Of a stretch of 64,000 bases of DNA, positions 24,182 through 31,974 are shown piece by piece (the first letter of the stretch is position 1; each line of letters opens with the position of its first letter). Source of the stretch: a virus; the IMG/VR virus record IMGVR_UViG_3300017987_000001, positions 62,001 through 126,000 of that record; one strand, written 5' to 3'. The notes beneath the pieces were generated by a model. The model was not told the DNA's origin. It did not search any database and saw only the letters and a list, made by a program, of their open reading frames with translations. The position numbers and the translations under genes are program-made.

Positions 24182-24925
24182 CTAGTCTCCTTCGGTTCCA
24201 GTCGCTCGAAGATCGATGGCGAGCGTCTTGAGCCACGGCGCGTCCGGCACGATGCGCCACGTCTCCAGATAGGCCCAACCAAGGACTACCGCTGCTACGA
24301 AGTGCTGATCGTATTCCTCAATGCGGTTCACATCGGACATCTCGGTCGTCTCAAGACGATGGAGCTTGAGATCCTTACGGATCGCCGGGCCGAACTGGAC
24401 CAGCTCCCGAAAGACCTCGTAACCGAGAACTTCGGTCTCCGCACCGGTACGCCCGATGCAGAAGATCGTGTGACTGCCCAAGACGCCGATCGTGTGATAC
24501 TCGCCACGAAGCGTCGTGAGCGACCCGTCTTCCTCTTTACCGAGGCCGGACGTCATACCGTGGTTGATCCCGAGCTTCTGCGTGCGCAGCGGATTGCGCT
24601 TGATGTAGATCGCGATCCGCTTGCCCAGTATCGCGGGATCCCACTTGTAGACGGGCGCGATGAGGATTCCTGTTTCTAGTAGTCCTTCAGATGTGTCTTC
24701 AGGCTGGAGCTTGACGATGTTGTCTTTGAGTGCTTCGTCTTCGATATAGTTAGGTGTCGAAAAATGGTTCTGAAGGATCCTAAGTATGGCTCCTGTGAGG
24801 ATGTTCGGCGTGTGGCCAGTCGAGCATAGGCTGCTGAACTCTTGTAGGTCGACAAGAGTCGGCCCAGCTAGGGGGCTGGGAGCAGGCGCGGGAGTAGTGC
24901 AGTCGCTTATGTTGGCTTCGGCCAC
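24182..24925 (-). CDS. Tail completion or neck protein (247 aa)
   Basis: A 247-residue protein starting with GTG at 24925 behind GGAAGG, inside the last codons of a 51-codon gene. The N-terminus is proline-rich (TPAPAPSPLAGPT), then LQNHFSTPNYIED and a beta-rich core (ILGKRIAIYIKRNPLRTQKL, GEYHTIGVLGSHTIFCIGR). Core and position immediately before the sheath fit a tail terminator or sheath stabiliser of the gp3/gp15 type, where 'TIGVxGSHTIFCIG' could be a central strand. No family can be fixed by eye. Its stop is followed two bases later by the sheath ATG. Confidence 0.5.
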   Translation of the reverse strand: MAEANISDCTTPAPAPSPLAGPTLVDLQEFSSLCSTGHTPNILTGAILRILQNHFSTPNYIEDEALKDNIVKLQPEDTSEGLLETGILIAPVYKWDPAILGKRIAIYIKRNPLRTQKLGINHGMTSGLGKEEDGSLTTLRGEYHTIGVLGSHTIFCIGRTGAETEVLGYEVFRELVQFGPAIRKDLKLHRLETTEMSDVNRIEEYDQHFVAAVVLGWAYLETWRIVPDAPWLKTLAIDLRATGTEGD

Positions 24926-25062
24926 GACTCGCCTTCCTTGTCCTGCCGCTTACGTAGCTGCCCGAACTTCGGCGCAAGGCGCTCTTCGAGCTTGTCGAGA
25001 TCAGGGGTCCACGTCTCGATGTCGATGCGCCCCATCATCCCAGCCTTACGCTTCTTGGCCAT
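24907..25062 (-). CDS. Small basic protein (51 aa)
   Basis: A 51-codon frame starts two bases after the TAA of the previous gene and overlaps the next gene's start by 19 bases. It reads MAKKRKAGMMGRIDIETWT, then PDLDKLEERLAPKFGQLRKR, then a short tail ending WPKPT. A strongly basic N-terminus and a short helix are visible. No strong ribosome binding site is present, so translation probably depends on coupling. Without this gene a 139-base gap would remain in an otherwise closely packed region. Function unknown. Confidence 0.5.
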   Translation of the reverse strand: MAKKRKAGMMGRIDIETWTPDLDKLEERLAPKFGQLRKRQDKEGESWPKPT

Positions 25063-25064
25063 CG

Positions 25065-25388
25065 TTACTTCTGCTGCTCGCTCGCCTGAATGAGCACGTC
25101 GACGAGCGCCGGGGCCAGCATCTCCTCGCGCACGCCAGCCGCCTTCGCGAGCGTGCCGTAGTCGAACTGACCATTCGTCTCATTGCAGCGACGGTCGATA
25201 CCGACCGCGAACGCCATCAGGCGCTCCTGCCCTTCCTGCTCAGCCGCCTTCTTCTCTTCCGACATCTCCTCCTCCTTCTCGCCGATTGGGATTCCGATTG
25301 GGCCTTCGCCCTTGCCGTGACCTTTGCCACGGCCCTTACCCTTGGACTTGATCTTGCTGCCCGGACACGGCTTGTCTTTGTCTGGCAT
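25065..25388 (-). CDS. Small protein with Gly-Lys-rich head (107 aa)
   Basis: A 107-residue protein. Residues 10-28 form a low-complexity Gly-Lys stretch (KSKGKGRGKGHGKGEG); after GPIGIPIGEKEEEMSEEKK comes a helical part (AEQEGQERLMAFAVGIDRR) and a second helix to the end. The AVGIDRRC segment faintly resembles the K-x-A motif of head proteins. It is encoded between neck-like genes and the 51-codon gene. No family recognised. Confidence 0.5.
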   Translation of the reverse strand: MPDKDKPCPGSKIKSKGKGRGKGHGKGEGPIGIPIGEKEEEMSEEKKAAEQEGQERLMAFAVGIDRRCNETNGQFDYGTLAKAAGVREEMLAPALVDVLIQASEQQK

Positions 25389-25391
25389 GAT

Positions 25392-26282
25392 TTACCAATC
25401 CTCGTATGAGCTGTCGAGTCCGCTGTTCACGTCACACGTCTGCCCTCCGGACGAGATCGAGGACAGAGAGGAAGACGGATTCGGTACCAGTGGTATAGAG
25501 TAAACGATGTCCGTCATAGGGGCAAGTTTAATTGTCGCCTGCGCCACCAACGGCAAGCTCTTGATCTGCGCTATAACCGTATAGTTGTCAACGATATAGC
25601 GCTCTCCGTTGTCACCCCGAACCCACACATCGCGCGTGTCGATCGCTGGATAGAGGATCACGCGCCCGCGCTTCACGATGTCCGAGGCGGTACCGCGTGG
25701 AGGATCGCCATCGACGATTCTTCGATTCCATCCACCATCAACCGTTATCGTGTAGGGCACTGCGGGGTAGTACCCACCGACAAGCCCTGTGCCGTAGCAG
25801 GTCGGGCAATCGGAGTCGGTGACTTCCTTGGTATCCCAGTCGAGGCAGCGCGGGCAGGCTTGGCCGAACTTCTTGCGCACGAGGAGATGGCCACGTGTGC
25901 CTTCGTACTTCTGCTGCACGTACTCTTTGCGAATGATCTCGCGCGCGACCAGCCAGTCGCGCCGATCGAGCACGCCGTTCGCGCGCACGGGCTGCGACTT
26001 GAACGTGGGGCAGCCGGGGACGCCGGGAAGCACGAGGCGCACACGGTAGTACGCTTCGATGAGCGTGGCCCAGTTGCGCTTACACACATCGTAGTAGCAG
26101 CAGTCATCGACGACGGGCTGCTCATTGAGTGTGATCCAGTTGTCGGTTGCGGGCCACCCGAAGTCCACGAAGAAGTGGTACTCCCCCGCGAAGTACACAG
26201 CGTCCCCCGCGAGCCGCCAACAAATGTAGGCGCCGTTGTTGCCAAGGTACTGAACGTCGACTTGTGCGAATTCGCAGTCCAC
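25392..26282 (-). CDS. Neck or head-tail joining protein with zinc ribbon
   Basis: A 296-residue protein with GTG at 26282 overlapping the TAG of the gene before (TAGTG). A probable zinc site lies in the middle: CPRCLDWDTKEVTDSDCP followed by TCYGTG (two CxxC pairs, about residues 143-165), then GGYYPAVPY. Proteins with a 'CxxC...CxxCxGTG...GGYY' centre occur among phage neck or tail-adaptor genes, as I recall. The C-terminal part is beta-rich (RYIVDNYTVIAQIKSLPLVAQA) and ends in a serine-rich tail (PNPSSSLSSISSGG). Placed between another neck-like gene and the sheath, it probably connects head and tail. Confidence 0.55.
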   Translation of the reverse strand: MDCEFAQVDVQYLGNNGAYICWRLAGDAVYFAGEYHFFVDFGWPATDNWITLNEQPVVDDCCYYDVCKRNWATLIEAYYRVRLVLPGVPGCPTFKSQPVRANGVLDRRDWLVAREIIRKEYVQQKYEGTRGHLLVRKKFGQACPRCLDWDTKEVTDSDCPTCYGTGLVGGYYPAVPYTITVDGGWNRRIVDGDPPRGTASDIVKRGRVILYPAIDTRDVWVRGDNGERYIVDNYTVIAQIKSLPLVAQATIKLAPMTDIVYSIPLVPNPSSSLSSISSGGQTCDVNSGLDSSYEDW

Positions 26283-27142
26283 TAGCGGTAGTAGCTCTCA
26301 CGCCGATAGCCGCCAAGTACGGAGAAAGTACCCATCACATTGATGCGGTACTTCGTGTCCTTCACCCACAGCTTCCACTCGTCCCACATCTGCTGCCCGA
26401 GCGCCTGATAGGACTTCCAGCGAAGCGTGTCTTCGACCGTGACGCCGCCCGCGCTGTAGTTCAGATCGTTGCGCATCATGCGGTTCGCGCCGATTATGAG
26501 AAGCTGTGCGACGACGGCGCGCGAGTAGTGGTACCGGTACGGGAAGTTGGTCGTCTTGTAGTATGCGTTGACCGGAGGCAACGCTTCGTTCCAGTAATCA
26601 ATGCAGCGACGCATGCACAGATCGATCTCGTTCGTCTTGAACTCAATCTCGTCGAGCAGGAAGTTCGCTTCCGGGCTGATGTCGCGCATCGTCATGCGGA
26701 TCTCAGCAACCGTCAGCGTCGCCCCCGTGCCGACGCGTCGCAGGTCTGGGTTGACTTGGAAGAAGAACGGGAGCGCGCGGCGCATATGGCCATCGCTCCA
26801 CAGCTCGATCTCTGCGGTGTAGATACCGCCGCGCGCCGTGGTCCGCTCTGTGTAGGCGATCGATACGACACCGCCGACAGCGTCCACGACGGTGACCTCA
26901 GGCTCCGCCCAGTTCACTGAGTCTTCAGGCATTTCGCGAATGACGCATTTTAGCCCAGTGAAATTGTCCTCGCCCGAGGAGCTGGAGGCTGGGTCGTAGT
27001 CAGACAGGTTGACCGGTACGCCGGTGCTTGGGTCGTAGAGGGTTAGCTGAACCTCACCGAGGGTGCATTGGTCCACCTCGACGCTCGGGATGTCCCGCAC
27101 GCTGTTGTAGCCGCTTGATAGGCAGTCATTGGCAAATGGCAT
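26282..27142 (-). CDS. Neck-like structural protein with N-terminal beta domain
   Basis: A 286-residue protein with ATG at 27142 behind GGAGGAG. Residues 25-130 look like a small beta domain similar in form to the BppU N-terminus (LGEVQLTLYDPSTGVPVNLS ... GGVVSIAYTERTTARGGIYT), including a DPASSSSGED run. The C-terminal half has LTVAEIRMTMRDISPEANFL, LDEIEFKTNEIDLCMRRCID and YWNEALPPVNAY, a pattern I associate with a phage neck/connector family, followed by VVAQLLIIGANRMMRNDL. Together with the zinc-ribbon gene and the sheath this forms a head-tail joining block. Exact homolog in T4 unclear. Confidence 0.55.
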   Translation of the reverse strand: MPFANDCLSSGYNSVRDIPSVEVDQCTLGEVQLTLYDPSTGVPVNLSDYDPASSSSGEDNFTGLKCVIREMPEDSVNWAEPEVTVVDAVGGVVSIAYTERTTARGGIYTAEIELWSDGHMRRALPFFFQVNPDLRRVGTGATLTVAEIRMTMRDISPEANFLLDEIEFKTNEIDLCMRRCIDYWNEALPPVNAYYKTTNFPYRYHYSRAVVAQLLIIGANRMMRNDLNYSAGGVTVEDTLRWKSYQALGQQMWDEWKLWVKDTKYRINVMGTFSVLGGYRRESYYR

Positions 27143-27181
27143 AGTCTCCTCCGGCGGGCACCCTCATCTCACGTATCGTAA

Positions 27182-27223
27182 CCGCTGGAGGCGCACATCG
27201 CAAGAGCGGGCTAGTAGTCGTAA
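27182..27223. repeat. 42-bp direct repeat, left copy
   Basis: The 42 bases from 27182 are identical to those at 29699-29740, in the same orientation, and similarity continues at lower level to about 27252. The two copies enclose the methyltransferase, DUF115-like and GT4-like genes. Confidence 0.8.
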
Positions 27224-27252
27224 ACGTAGCGCTCCGTCATCGCCATCATCTC
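27211..27252 (-). pseudogene. Remnant of a sulfotransferase 3' end
   Basis: Read on the minus strand this stretch encodes EMMAMTERYVYDY and a TAG, matching the end of the sulfotransferase gene at 29728 (EIMQMAERYGYDY). It lies in the intergenic gap after the methyltransferase, overlaps that gene's last codons in another frame and has no upstream coding body. I read it as the leftover of a second sulfotransferase-like gene replaced by recombination. Confidence 0.6.
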
Positions 27253-27803
27253 GGGGCGGACCACTTCGCAGTGATCAGCTCCTTGCCTACGGACAGGATT
27301 TGGAAGCCGAGATCGTCCTGCAGCATCTTCGGAGTCCACTTCGATACGTGGGTCTCGTGCATGTTCCCGAGATACGATCCCTGCCTTGCCGGGCTGACCG
27401 GCGTAGACAGCAGAATTTCGCCTGCGCGCGTCTGCAGTCCTTGAATCATCCAGCGCGCGCCCGCGACCTTGAGATGCTCTATTATATCACCAAGGAACAT
27501 GAGATCATAGTGCGGCCACAACTCATCCGGCCAGCCAACAACCGCGTCGAGGATGTTCGTGATAACGATCGTGTTGTAGACGTACTTGTGCACTGGCGTA
27601 ATGTAGTCGGACCACACATCAATCGCGTCGATGCAAACCTGCCACGTATTCCGATGGTAGCGCCCCCGCATGCGATCGAGCACATCCCGGAAAAGCAGCC
27701 CATAGCTCCCAGAGCCACAGCCGATGTCAAGCACATGCTGAGGCCGAAGGCGCTGCACGCGAGAGACGATCAGGTGGGTATTCTCGGAGCTATGAATTGG
27801 CAT
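27246..27803 (-). CDS. Class I SAM-dependent methyltransferase
   Basis: A 185-residue protein with motif I VLDIGCGSGSYGLLFRD (about residues 23-39) for S-adenosylmethionine binding, a later acidic strand end (CIDAIDVW), and the post-motif DLMFLGDIIEHLK (about 100-112) typical of small-molecule and sugar methyltransferases. The C-terminus contains ILLSTPVSPARQGSY and HVSKWTPKML. It overlaps the DUF115-like gene by 14 bases and is the last gene of the repeat-flanked cassette. Substrate unknown; methylation of a sugar made or transferred by the neighbouring enzymes is plausible. Confidence 0.8.
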   Translation of the reverse strand: MPIHSSENTHLIVSRVQRLRPQHVLDIGCGSGSYGLLFRDVLDRMRGRYHRNTWQVCIDAIDVWSDYITPVHKYVYNTIVITNILDAVVGWPDELWPHYDLMFLGDIIEHLKVAGARWMIQGLQTRAGEILLSTPVSPARQGSYLGNMHETHVSKWTPKMLQDDLGFQILSVGKELITAKWSAPR

Positions 27804-28542
27804 CTTCAGCTTGCTCCACTGGATGGGTTACATGAACAGAGTCGTGCTCCGGTACGCGCGCGATCTCCTGCTCCCACACTACCTCGAACGGCTTGTACGG
27901 TACCAGTTTGTTCAATCGCGACCTCGGCGTGCACGAAATCAGCTCGAAGTTCGCTTCTGGGGCATACCGTAGTATCTTCGACATCTGCCGAAGAGCAAGG
28001 TTGTAGGTGTTCTTATTCCAGTCGAGCTTCGCGGCATCCATATCAGACGGAAAGCCGTACGGATCGTCCGGGTTGATGTCGAAGCCGCAACCCACCGTGT
28101 AGACGGTGCGGAAGCCAAGCCGATAAAGTACCTGCACCGCAGCCGTGAAGACGTTCTTCCACCAGCCAATGTACTTCCCGCGCACGAAGAAGTTCTTATA
28201 AAGCATGTCCTTCTGATGCGGGAAGAAATACGTGTTCGGCAGCGCGCGCCACTTGGTCCCGGCAATCTCGCAGCCCATGCGGTTGTGCTGTGCAAACTTC
28301 ATGATCGATGGGTTCCGAAGGATCGACTCCGAGTAGTTCGTCGCGCGATCGCAGCCAATCCAGAGCGTCGGCTTGAAGGTCACCCCTACATTATTCATGG
28401 CCATCGTCACGATATTCGGGTGGACGAGCGACGGAGCGATCTCACGATGCTGCGGCCCGCCGCCAACAAGAAAGCACGCTCCGCTAAAGAGATTGTCGAG
28501 GTCGGTCGCCGACCGTCGCAGTCCGATGTATCGATAGAACAC
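27790..28542 (-). CDS. DUF115-like Rossmann protein
   Basis: A 250-residue protein starting with GTG at 28542, overlapping the TAG of the glycosyltransferase gene. It has an early glycine-rich loop (ACFLVGGGPQHREIAP, about residues 22-37), a following strand (IVTMAMNNVGVTFKP), LWIGCDRATNY and a later VYTVGCGFDINPDDPYGF. That layout is typical of the DUF115/MptE-like group, known in motility-accessory and flagellin-glycosylation proteins and in phage proteins of unknown activity. It is sandwiched between a glycosyltransferase and a methyltransferase, supporting a role in sugar transfer. Confidence 0.6.
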   Translation of the reverse strand: MFYRYIGLRRSATDLDNLFSGACFLVGGGPQHREIAPSLVHPNIVTMAMNNVGVTFKPTLWIGCDRATNYSESILRNPSIMKFAQHNRMGCEIAGTKWRALPNTYFFPHQKDMLYKNFFVRGKYIGWWKNVFTAAVQVLYRLGFRTVYTVGCGFDINPDDPYGFPSDMDAAKLDWNKNTYNLALRQMSKILRYAPEANFELISCTPRSRLNKLVPYKPFEVVWEQEIARVPEHDSVHVTHPVEQAEDANS

Positions 28543-29573
28543 TAGAGCACTCCCATCAGGCCCTTGACAATGAACGGATCCAGCTCGCGGCGAAGGCGCT
28601 CATAGCCAAACAGCTTAATCGCCTTTTCGCGTGCGCGCATGCCCATCTCGTGACGCTTGCGTGGGAAGCGCACCAGCTTGGACAGCTTCGCGACAAAGTC
28701 CTCCGTTGAGTCACAGACATACCCATCTTCGTCGTCTTCGATCTGCTCAGCAGGTCCGCCACGGTTCTCGACAACACACGGGATTCCCGACGCCATAGCC
28801 TCGCTGACGGTGCGGCACCATGTTTCGGGCATGGAGGGATCATTGATGTAGAGCATGACGTCCATGCCCGCGAGCATATCGGGTACCGGCATCGACATCT
28901 CTTTGATGAAGGAGAGACGCGGGACGCGCAGCTCGCGCAAGGAGTTGTGGCGCCCGCCACCGACGACCTGAAACGAGGTGCTCCCGTACTCCTTGCCAAT
29001 CTCGCGCATGACGTCATAGAGTTGCTTCGGGTACTTCTTCGAATTCCACGCCGAGCAGACCTTGCCAATCACGCAGTCCGTGTGCATCTCACGTGGAATC
29101 GCCGAGTAGGGTGCCGTGTTGATGACGGGCGGGCACAGCACGACATTTCGCATAACCCCGAGAAATCTCGCGAACTTGTCCTTCACGAACTTCGACACGA
29201 AGACATCAGCACCGGATGGGAAGATGGGGTTGGTTACCGCATGGTGAAAGAAGATGACCGGCCACTCCTCCAGCCAGTTGTACGGTGGCCCAAGCACCTT
29301 CTTGCCCTCGATCGAGTTCAAACAAACGATCGCCGGGTTGATCTCCTTGAGTAGCCCGGGCGTGAGCATCTCGACCTTGGCGATCTCACAACCGTGTGTG
29401 AGACGCCACTCGTCCATCATCTGAAAGTTCTCGCCACCGAAGTGCGCCTGATCGTACAGGTAGACGACGACGTGATGGAACTCGGGGTATGCCGAGATCA
29501 TGTCGTACATGAACATCGGCACACCGCCCTGCCAAAAGAAGTTGTTGGCATGCAGCATGACGTTGCTACGCAA
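28542..29573 (-). CDS. GT4-like glycosyltransferase (GT-B fold)
   Basis: A GT-B-type glycosyltransferase of 343 residues. I choose a TTG start at 29573 because AGGAGG lies six bases upstream of it; an in-frame ATG at 29558 and an upstream ATG at 29606 lack such a site. The N-terminal domain has LHANNFFWQGGVPMF; the C-terminal domain carries the donor-binding pattern PETWCRTVSEAMASGIPCVV then ENRGGPAEQIEDDEDGYV (the E-x7-E type motif of GT4 enzymes). It opens the cassette and is followed by DUF115-like and methyltransferase genes. Acceptor unknown; virion protein or lipid-linked glycan are candidates. Confidence 0.8.
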   Translation of the reverse strand: MRSNVMLHANNFFWQGGVPMFMYDMISAYPEFHHVVVYLYDQAHFGGENFQMMDEWRLTHGCEIAKVEMLTPGLLKEINPAIVCLNSIEGKKVLGPPYNWLEEWPVIFFHHAVTNPIFPSGADVFVSKFVKDKFARFLGVMRNVVLCPPVINTAPYSAIPREMHTDCVIGKVCSAWNSKKYPKQLYDVMREIGKEYGSTSFQVVGGGRHNSLRELRVPRLSFIKEMSMPVPDMLAGMDVMLYINDPSMPETWCRTVSEAMASGIPCVVENRGGPAEQIEDDEDGYVCDSTEDFVAKLSKLVRFPRKRHEMGMRAREKAIKLFGYERLRRELDPFIVKGLMGVL

Positions 29574-29669
29574 TCGTGTCCTCCTCGCGGCACAGACTGC
29601 AAGCATTGAATGCGACCTAAATTGGTATAGGGAGTATGACGCAGCTACTGAAGAATTGCAACGTCGAAG

Positions 29670-29699
29670 TTACGCCCCGTAATAGTCGAACTGGAACTC
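29670..29699 (-). pseudogene. Remnant of a fibre gene 3' end
   Basis: On the minus strand this encodes EFQFDYYGA and a TAA, like the end of the fibre gene at 30351 (VHIDYFGA and TAA) with matching flanking bases. It sits in the 154-base gap between sulfotransferase and glycosyltransferase genes, with no fibre gene body. The rest of this gap shows nothing else recognisable. Likely a trace of earlier fibre-module exchange. Confidence 0.5.
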
Positions 29700-29740
29700 C
29701 GCTGGAGGCGCACATCGCAAGAGCGGGCTAGTAGTCGTAA
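29699..29740. repeat. 42-bp direct repeat, right copy
   Basis: Identical to 27182-27223. In this copy the repeat covers the last codons and stop of the sulfotransferase gene and the following untranslated bases. Confidence 0.8.
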
Positions 29741-30309
29741 CCATAGCGCTCCGCCATCTGCATGATCTCAGTACAGAGTGCCTCGTCCTGCGCCTGCAGG
29801 TCGAGCCACGTCACCTTTCGGTACCCGGCGTGATGCCGACGCGTGTTCGTATCATTTGGTACCTTGCTGAGTGCGCCGTAGTTGGGGAGTAGCCCGAGGA
29901 GTTCGCAGAGCTTTTCGAGATCCATCGAAAGATCCTCGATACGGAAGCGCACGCTGGCCTTCGCCTCAGCCATCTTGTTCCACTCGACCCAGTACTGCAT
30001 GCCCTGCAACAGGCGCGGAGAATCAGGACTGATGCTCGGCGCGTGCTTGTAGATGTACTCCCACGACGGATTGCCAAGTGTCCATAGGGAGGCAATCACG
30101 CGCACCGGGTGGCGCACCTGATGAATGACGAAATACTTCGTCGGGTCGACAATCGGCGCGAGATACCAGCTGACGTTCCCGGCCGGTTTCGGATCGTTGG
30201 TACGTGCGGTCTCATGCCCGATATTCAGGCCAAGCTGCCGAAGCACGCGCGTGATGTAGAGCGTTCCGCTACGGCCGCATCCAGTGATTGCTATCTGTCG
30301 ATCGTACAT
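29728..30309 (-). CDS. Sulfotransferase-like protein
   Basis: A 193-residue protein with the two signatures of PAPS-dependent sulfotransferases: a 5'-phosphosulfate loop AITGCGRSGTLYITRVL (about residues 7-23) and a later RHPVRVIASLW (about 66-76) corresponding to the 3'-phosphate site R-x-P-x-x-x-x-x-S. WNKMAEAKASVRFRIEDL and the tail DDxN-like PNDTNTRRHHAGYRKVTW follow. It is compact for the family but both loops are intact. ATG at 30309 lies behind AGGAGG. It follows a fibre gene and precedes the repeat-flanked sugar cassette, so sulfation of a fibre-bound or host glycan is a reasonable guess. Confidence 0.75.
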   Translation of the reverse strand: MYDRQIAITGCGRSGTLYITRVLRQLGLNIGHETARTNDPKPAGNVSWYLAPIVDPTKYFVIHQVRHPVRVIASLWTLGNPSWEYIYKHAPSISPDSPRLLQGMQYWVEWNKMAEAKASVRFRIEDLSMDLEKLCELLGLLPNYGALSKVPNDTNTRRHHAGYRKVTWLDLQAQDEALCTEIMQMAERYGYDY

Positions 30310-30350
30310 TCAAACCTCCTGCGTCGTAATCATAACCCGATCCGTTGACG

Positions 30351-31361
30351 TTACGCCCCGAAGTAGTCGATGTGAACTGTCGTCTTCCACGGAAGACCAA
30401 GCAGCGGGAAGCCGGGGATACCAGCAAGCTCCATCTGCATGTGAAATTCGCTATCGCCCGACACGTCAGCATACCCTCTCGTCGAGTTCTGCGCCCAGTC
30501 GATGATACCTGTGACTTCGTCGTTGATCTGATAGCCGCCCACCTTGGCTATCGGTGTTTTGAAGACCCACCGCGTCCAACCAGATGACGGTGTGTTCGGC
30601 TGAATTGAATCGATAATGTGGTACTCTCTGTTGTTAGCGGCGTCGGCTAGCCAAGCACCGTAGCTGTTCGGATAGGCGAAGCCCACGTTGATATCGACGT
30701 AGTTCTGGCCCTGTGGCGCAGCCGCACCCAACTGGTAGACGCGACAATTCCCGCTCATTGAAAGTCGTATCCACCCGTTGACCGCATCGTAGTCCGCATC
30801 GAGATTGCCCTGCACAAAGTCGTCCCTCTGATACAGGTGCAAGTTAATCTGCTGGTCTATGCGAACACCAAATAACCCGCCGCTGTACGGCTCAAACGCC
30901 CAGAACGCCCGAGTGACCATCCGGCACTGTGATTGCGGACCGACTGACAGATTCGTGGTGGCTGCCGCGCCGGTGGGATCACTAATAAGGTAATTCCCGT
31001 AGTGAAGTCCAAGTCCGCCACCCCCGCCGCCGCCATCGGCTGGCGCCCACGAGCTTCCGTTCCACGTTAGCACCTGCCCGTTGGATGGAGCAGTCGCAAG
31101 CACAGGCCGCGCCTGCAGCTGATCAGCGTTATGTGTCGGCGTTCCTTCGATGTGCTCGGCTTCGACAACCCACGCCGATCCGTTGTACCGCTTGACCTTC
31201 AGATTCCCGACATCGGTCGTGTCGAGCCACGTGTAGCCAGCCTCGGGGGCTGGAGGCTCCGTCGTTCCCGCATGATCTGTAGCCAGCGCATTGAAGTTGT
31301 CGCGAACTTCCTTCGCGTCGGCTTCGGTATCTTCGACTGGCTTGGTCTTGTCGAAGGTCAT
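30351..31361 (-). CDS. Tail fibre-like protein (336 aa)
   Basis: The ATG at 31361 overlaps the TGA of the gene before (ATGA), giving 336 residues. The N-terminal 30 residues (DTEADAKEVRDNFNALATDH) and the following GYTWLDTTDVGNLKVKRYNG with SAWVV are typical of phage fibre proteins that start from a 'number-of-samples' helix and a Trp-rich module. LTWNGSSWAPADGGGGGGG leads into a beta-rich C-terminal domain (about residues 120-336) ending IDYFGA, perhaps the receptor-binding head. Adjacent remnants show that this gene's 3' end has been duplicated in the past. Confidence 0.6.
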   Translation of the reverse strand: MTFDKTKPVEDTEADAKEVRDNFNALATDHAGTTEPPAPEAGYTWLDTTDVGNLKVKRYNGSAWVVEAEHIEGTPTHNADQLQARPVLATAPSNGQVLTWNGSSWAPADGGGGGGGLGLHYGNYLISDPTGAAATTNLSVGPQSQCRMVTRAFWAFEPYSGGLFGVRIDQQINLHLYQRDDFVQGNLDADYDAVNGWIRLSMSGNCRVYQLGAAAPQGQNYVDINVGFAYPNSYGAWLADAANNREYHIIDSIQPNTPSSGWTRWVFKTPIAKVGGYQINDEVTGIIDWAQNSTRGYADVSGDSEFHMQMELAGIPGFPLLGLPWKTTVHIDYFGA

Positions 31362-31624
31362 TTCCACTTCGCTCCGCTATTCCACTTGGCCCCGGAGTTC
31401 CACACGAGCGTCTCAGGCGTCAGGCTGGATTCAGAGGACGAACTCGACGAAGATGATGACGGAGGCTCTGGTATCCACACGTTCGGGTAGATCTCCACCA
31501 GCTCGGGAAGCGTACGGTGCGGGCGGGCGTTGTACGCTAGATCGGAAGGGACGATCGACGCATCCTGCCCAGCGTCGAGCACGCGCTTCTTTCGCTGCAG
31601 GTAAAGGTCGGACGACTCACTCAT
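31358..31624 (-). CDS. Small Ser-rich protein (88 aa)
   Basis: An 88-residue protein joined by ATGA overlaps to the genes on both sides. It begins MSESSDLYLQRKKRVLDAGQ, contains an uninterrupted nine-serine run (PEPPSSSSSSSSSESS, about residues 53-68) and ends with a repeated hexapeptide (WNSGAKWNSGAKWK). Such Ser-rich tracts recur in this phage's structural proteins. No family recognised. Double coupling suggests it is made with the neighbouring membrane and fibre proteins. Confidence 0.5.
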   Translation of the reverse strand: MSESSDLYLQRKKRVLDAGQDASIVPSDLAYNARPHRTLPELVEIYPNVWIPEPPSSSSSSSSSESSLTPETLVWNSGAKWNSGAKWK

Positions 31625-31974
31625 CGCACTTCCTTCTCCCGCAGAACGGCGAGCGCCGCCTCGACAACCCCCTTCAGTTCACACGTGGTCTTCGCATTCT
31701 CGGTCAGCTGCTCGGTCAAGTAGTCGAGGCGCTTCCACTGATCCTTCACGTTATGATCGACCGTTTGTGCCACCTTGTCGAGCTTCTCGTCCATGCGCGC
31801 AACTATACCGCCGATCCGCCCTACGCTCTGGTTGGTCTCGTCGACGCGCTTGTCGAATGTGGCTTGTCGCGACAGGATATACCCAAGTACGACCGCAAGA
31901 ATTGTGCCCATGATTGCAAGCATGGCAAGCATGACCTGCATGCCTTCAGACATCTCGGCAAGCACATAGATCAT
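31621..31974 (-). CDS. Membrane-anchored coiled-coil protein (117 aa)
   Basis: A 117-residue protein with a hydrophobic N-terminal helix (about residues 10-34, MQVMLAMLAIMGTILAVVLG) followed by a polar coiled coil (about 40-110, RVDETNQSVGRIGGIVARMD). Its ATG overlaps the stop of the gene before. Layout is that of small phage membrane proteins, holin- or spanin-like in outline, but I see no dual-start or lipobox. The neighbouring upstream gene also encodes a membrane protein, so the pair could form part of the lysis system; that is inference from form alone. Confidence 0.5.
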   Translation of the reverse strand: MIYVLAEMSEGMQVMLAMLAIMGTILAVVLGYILSRQATFDKRVDETNQSVGRIGGIVARMDEKLDKVAQTVDHNVKDQWKRLDYLTEQLTENAKTTCELKGVVEAALAVLREKEVR

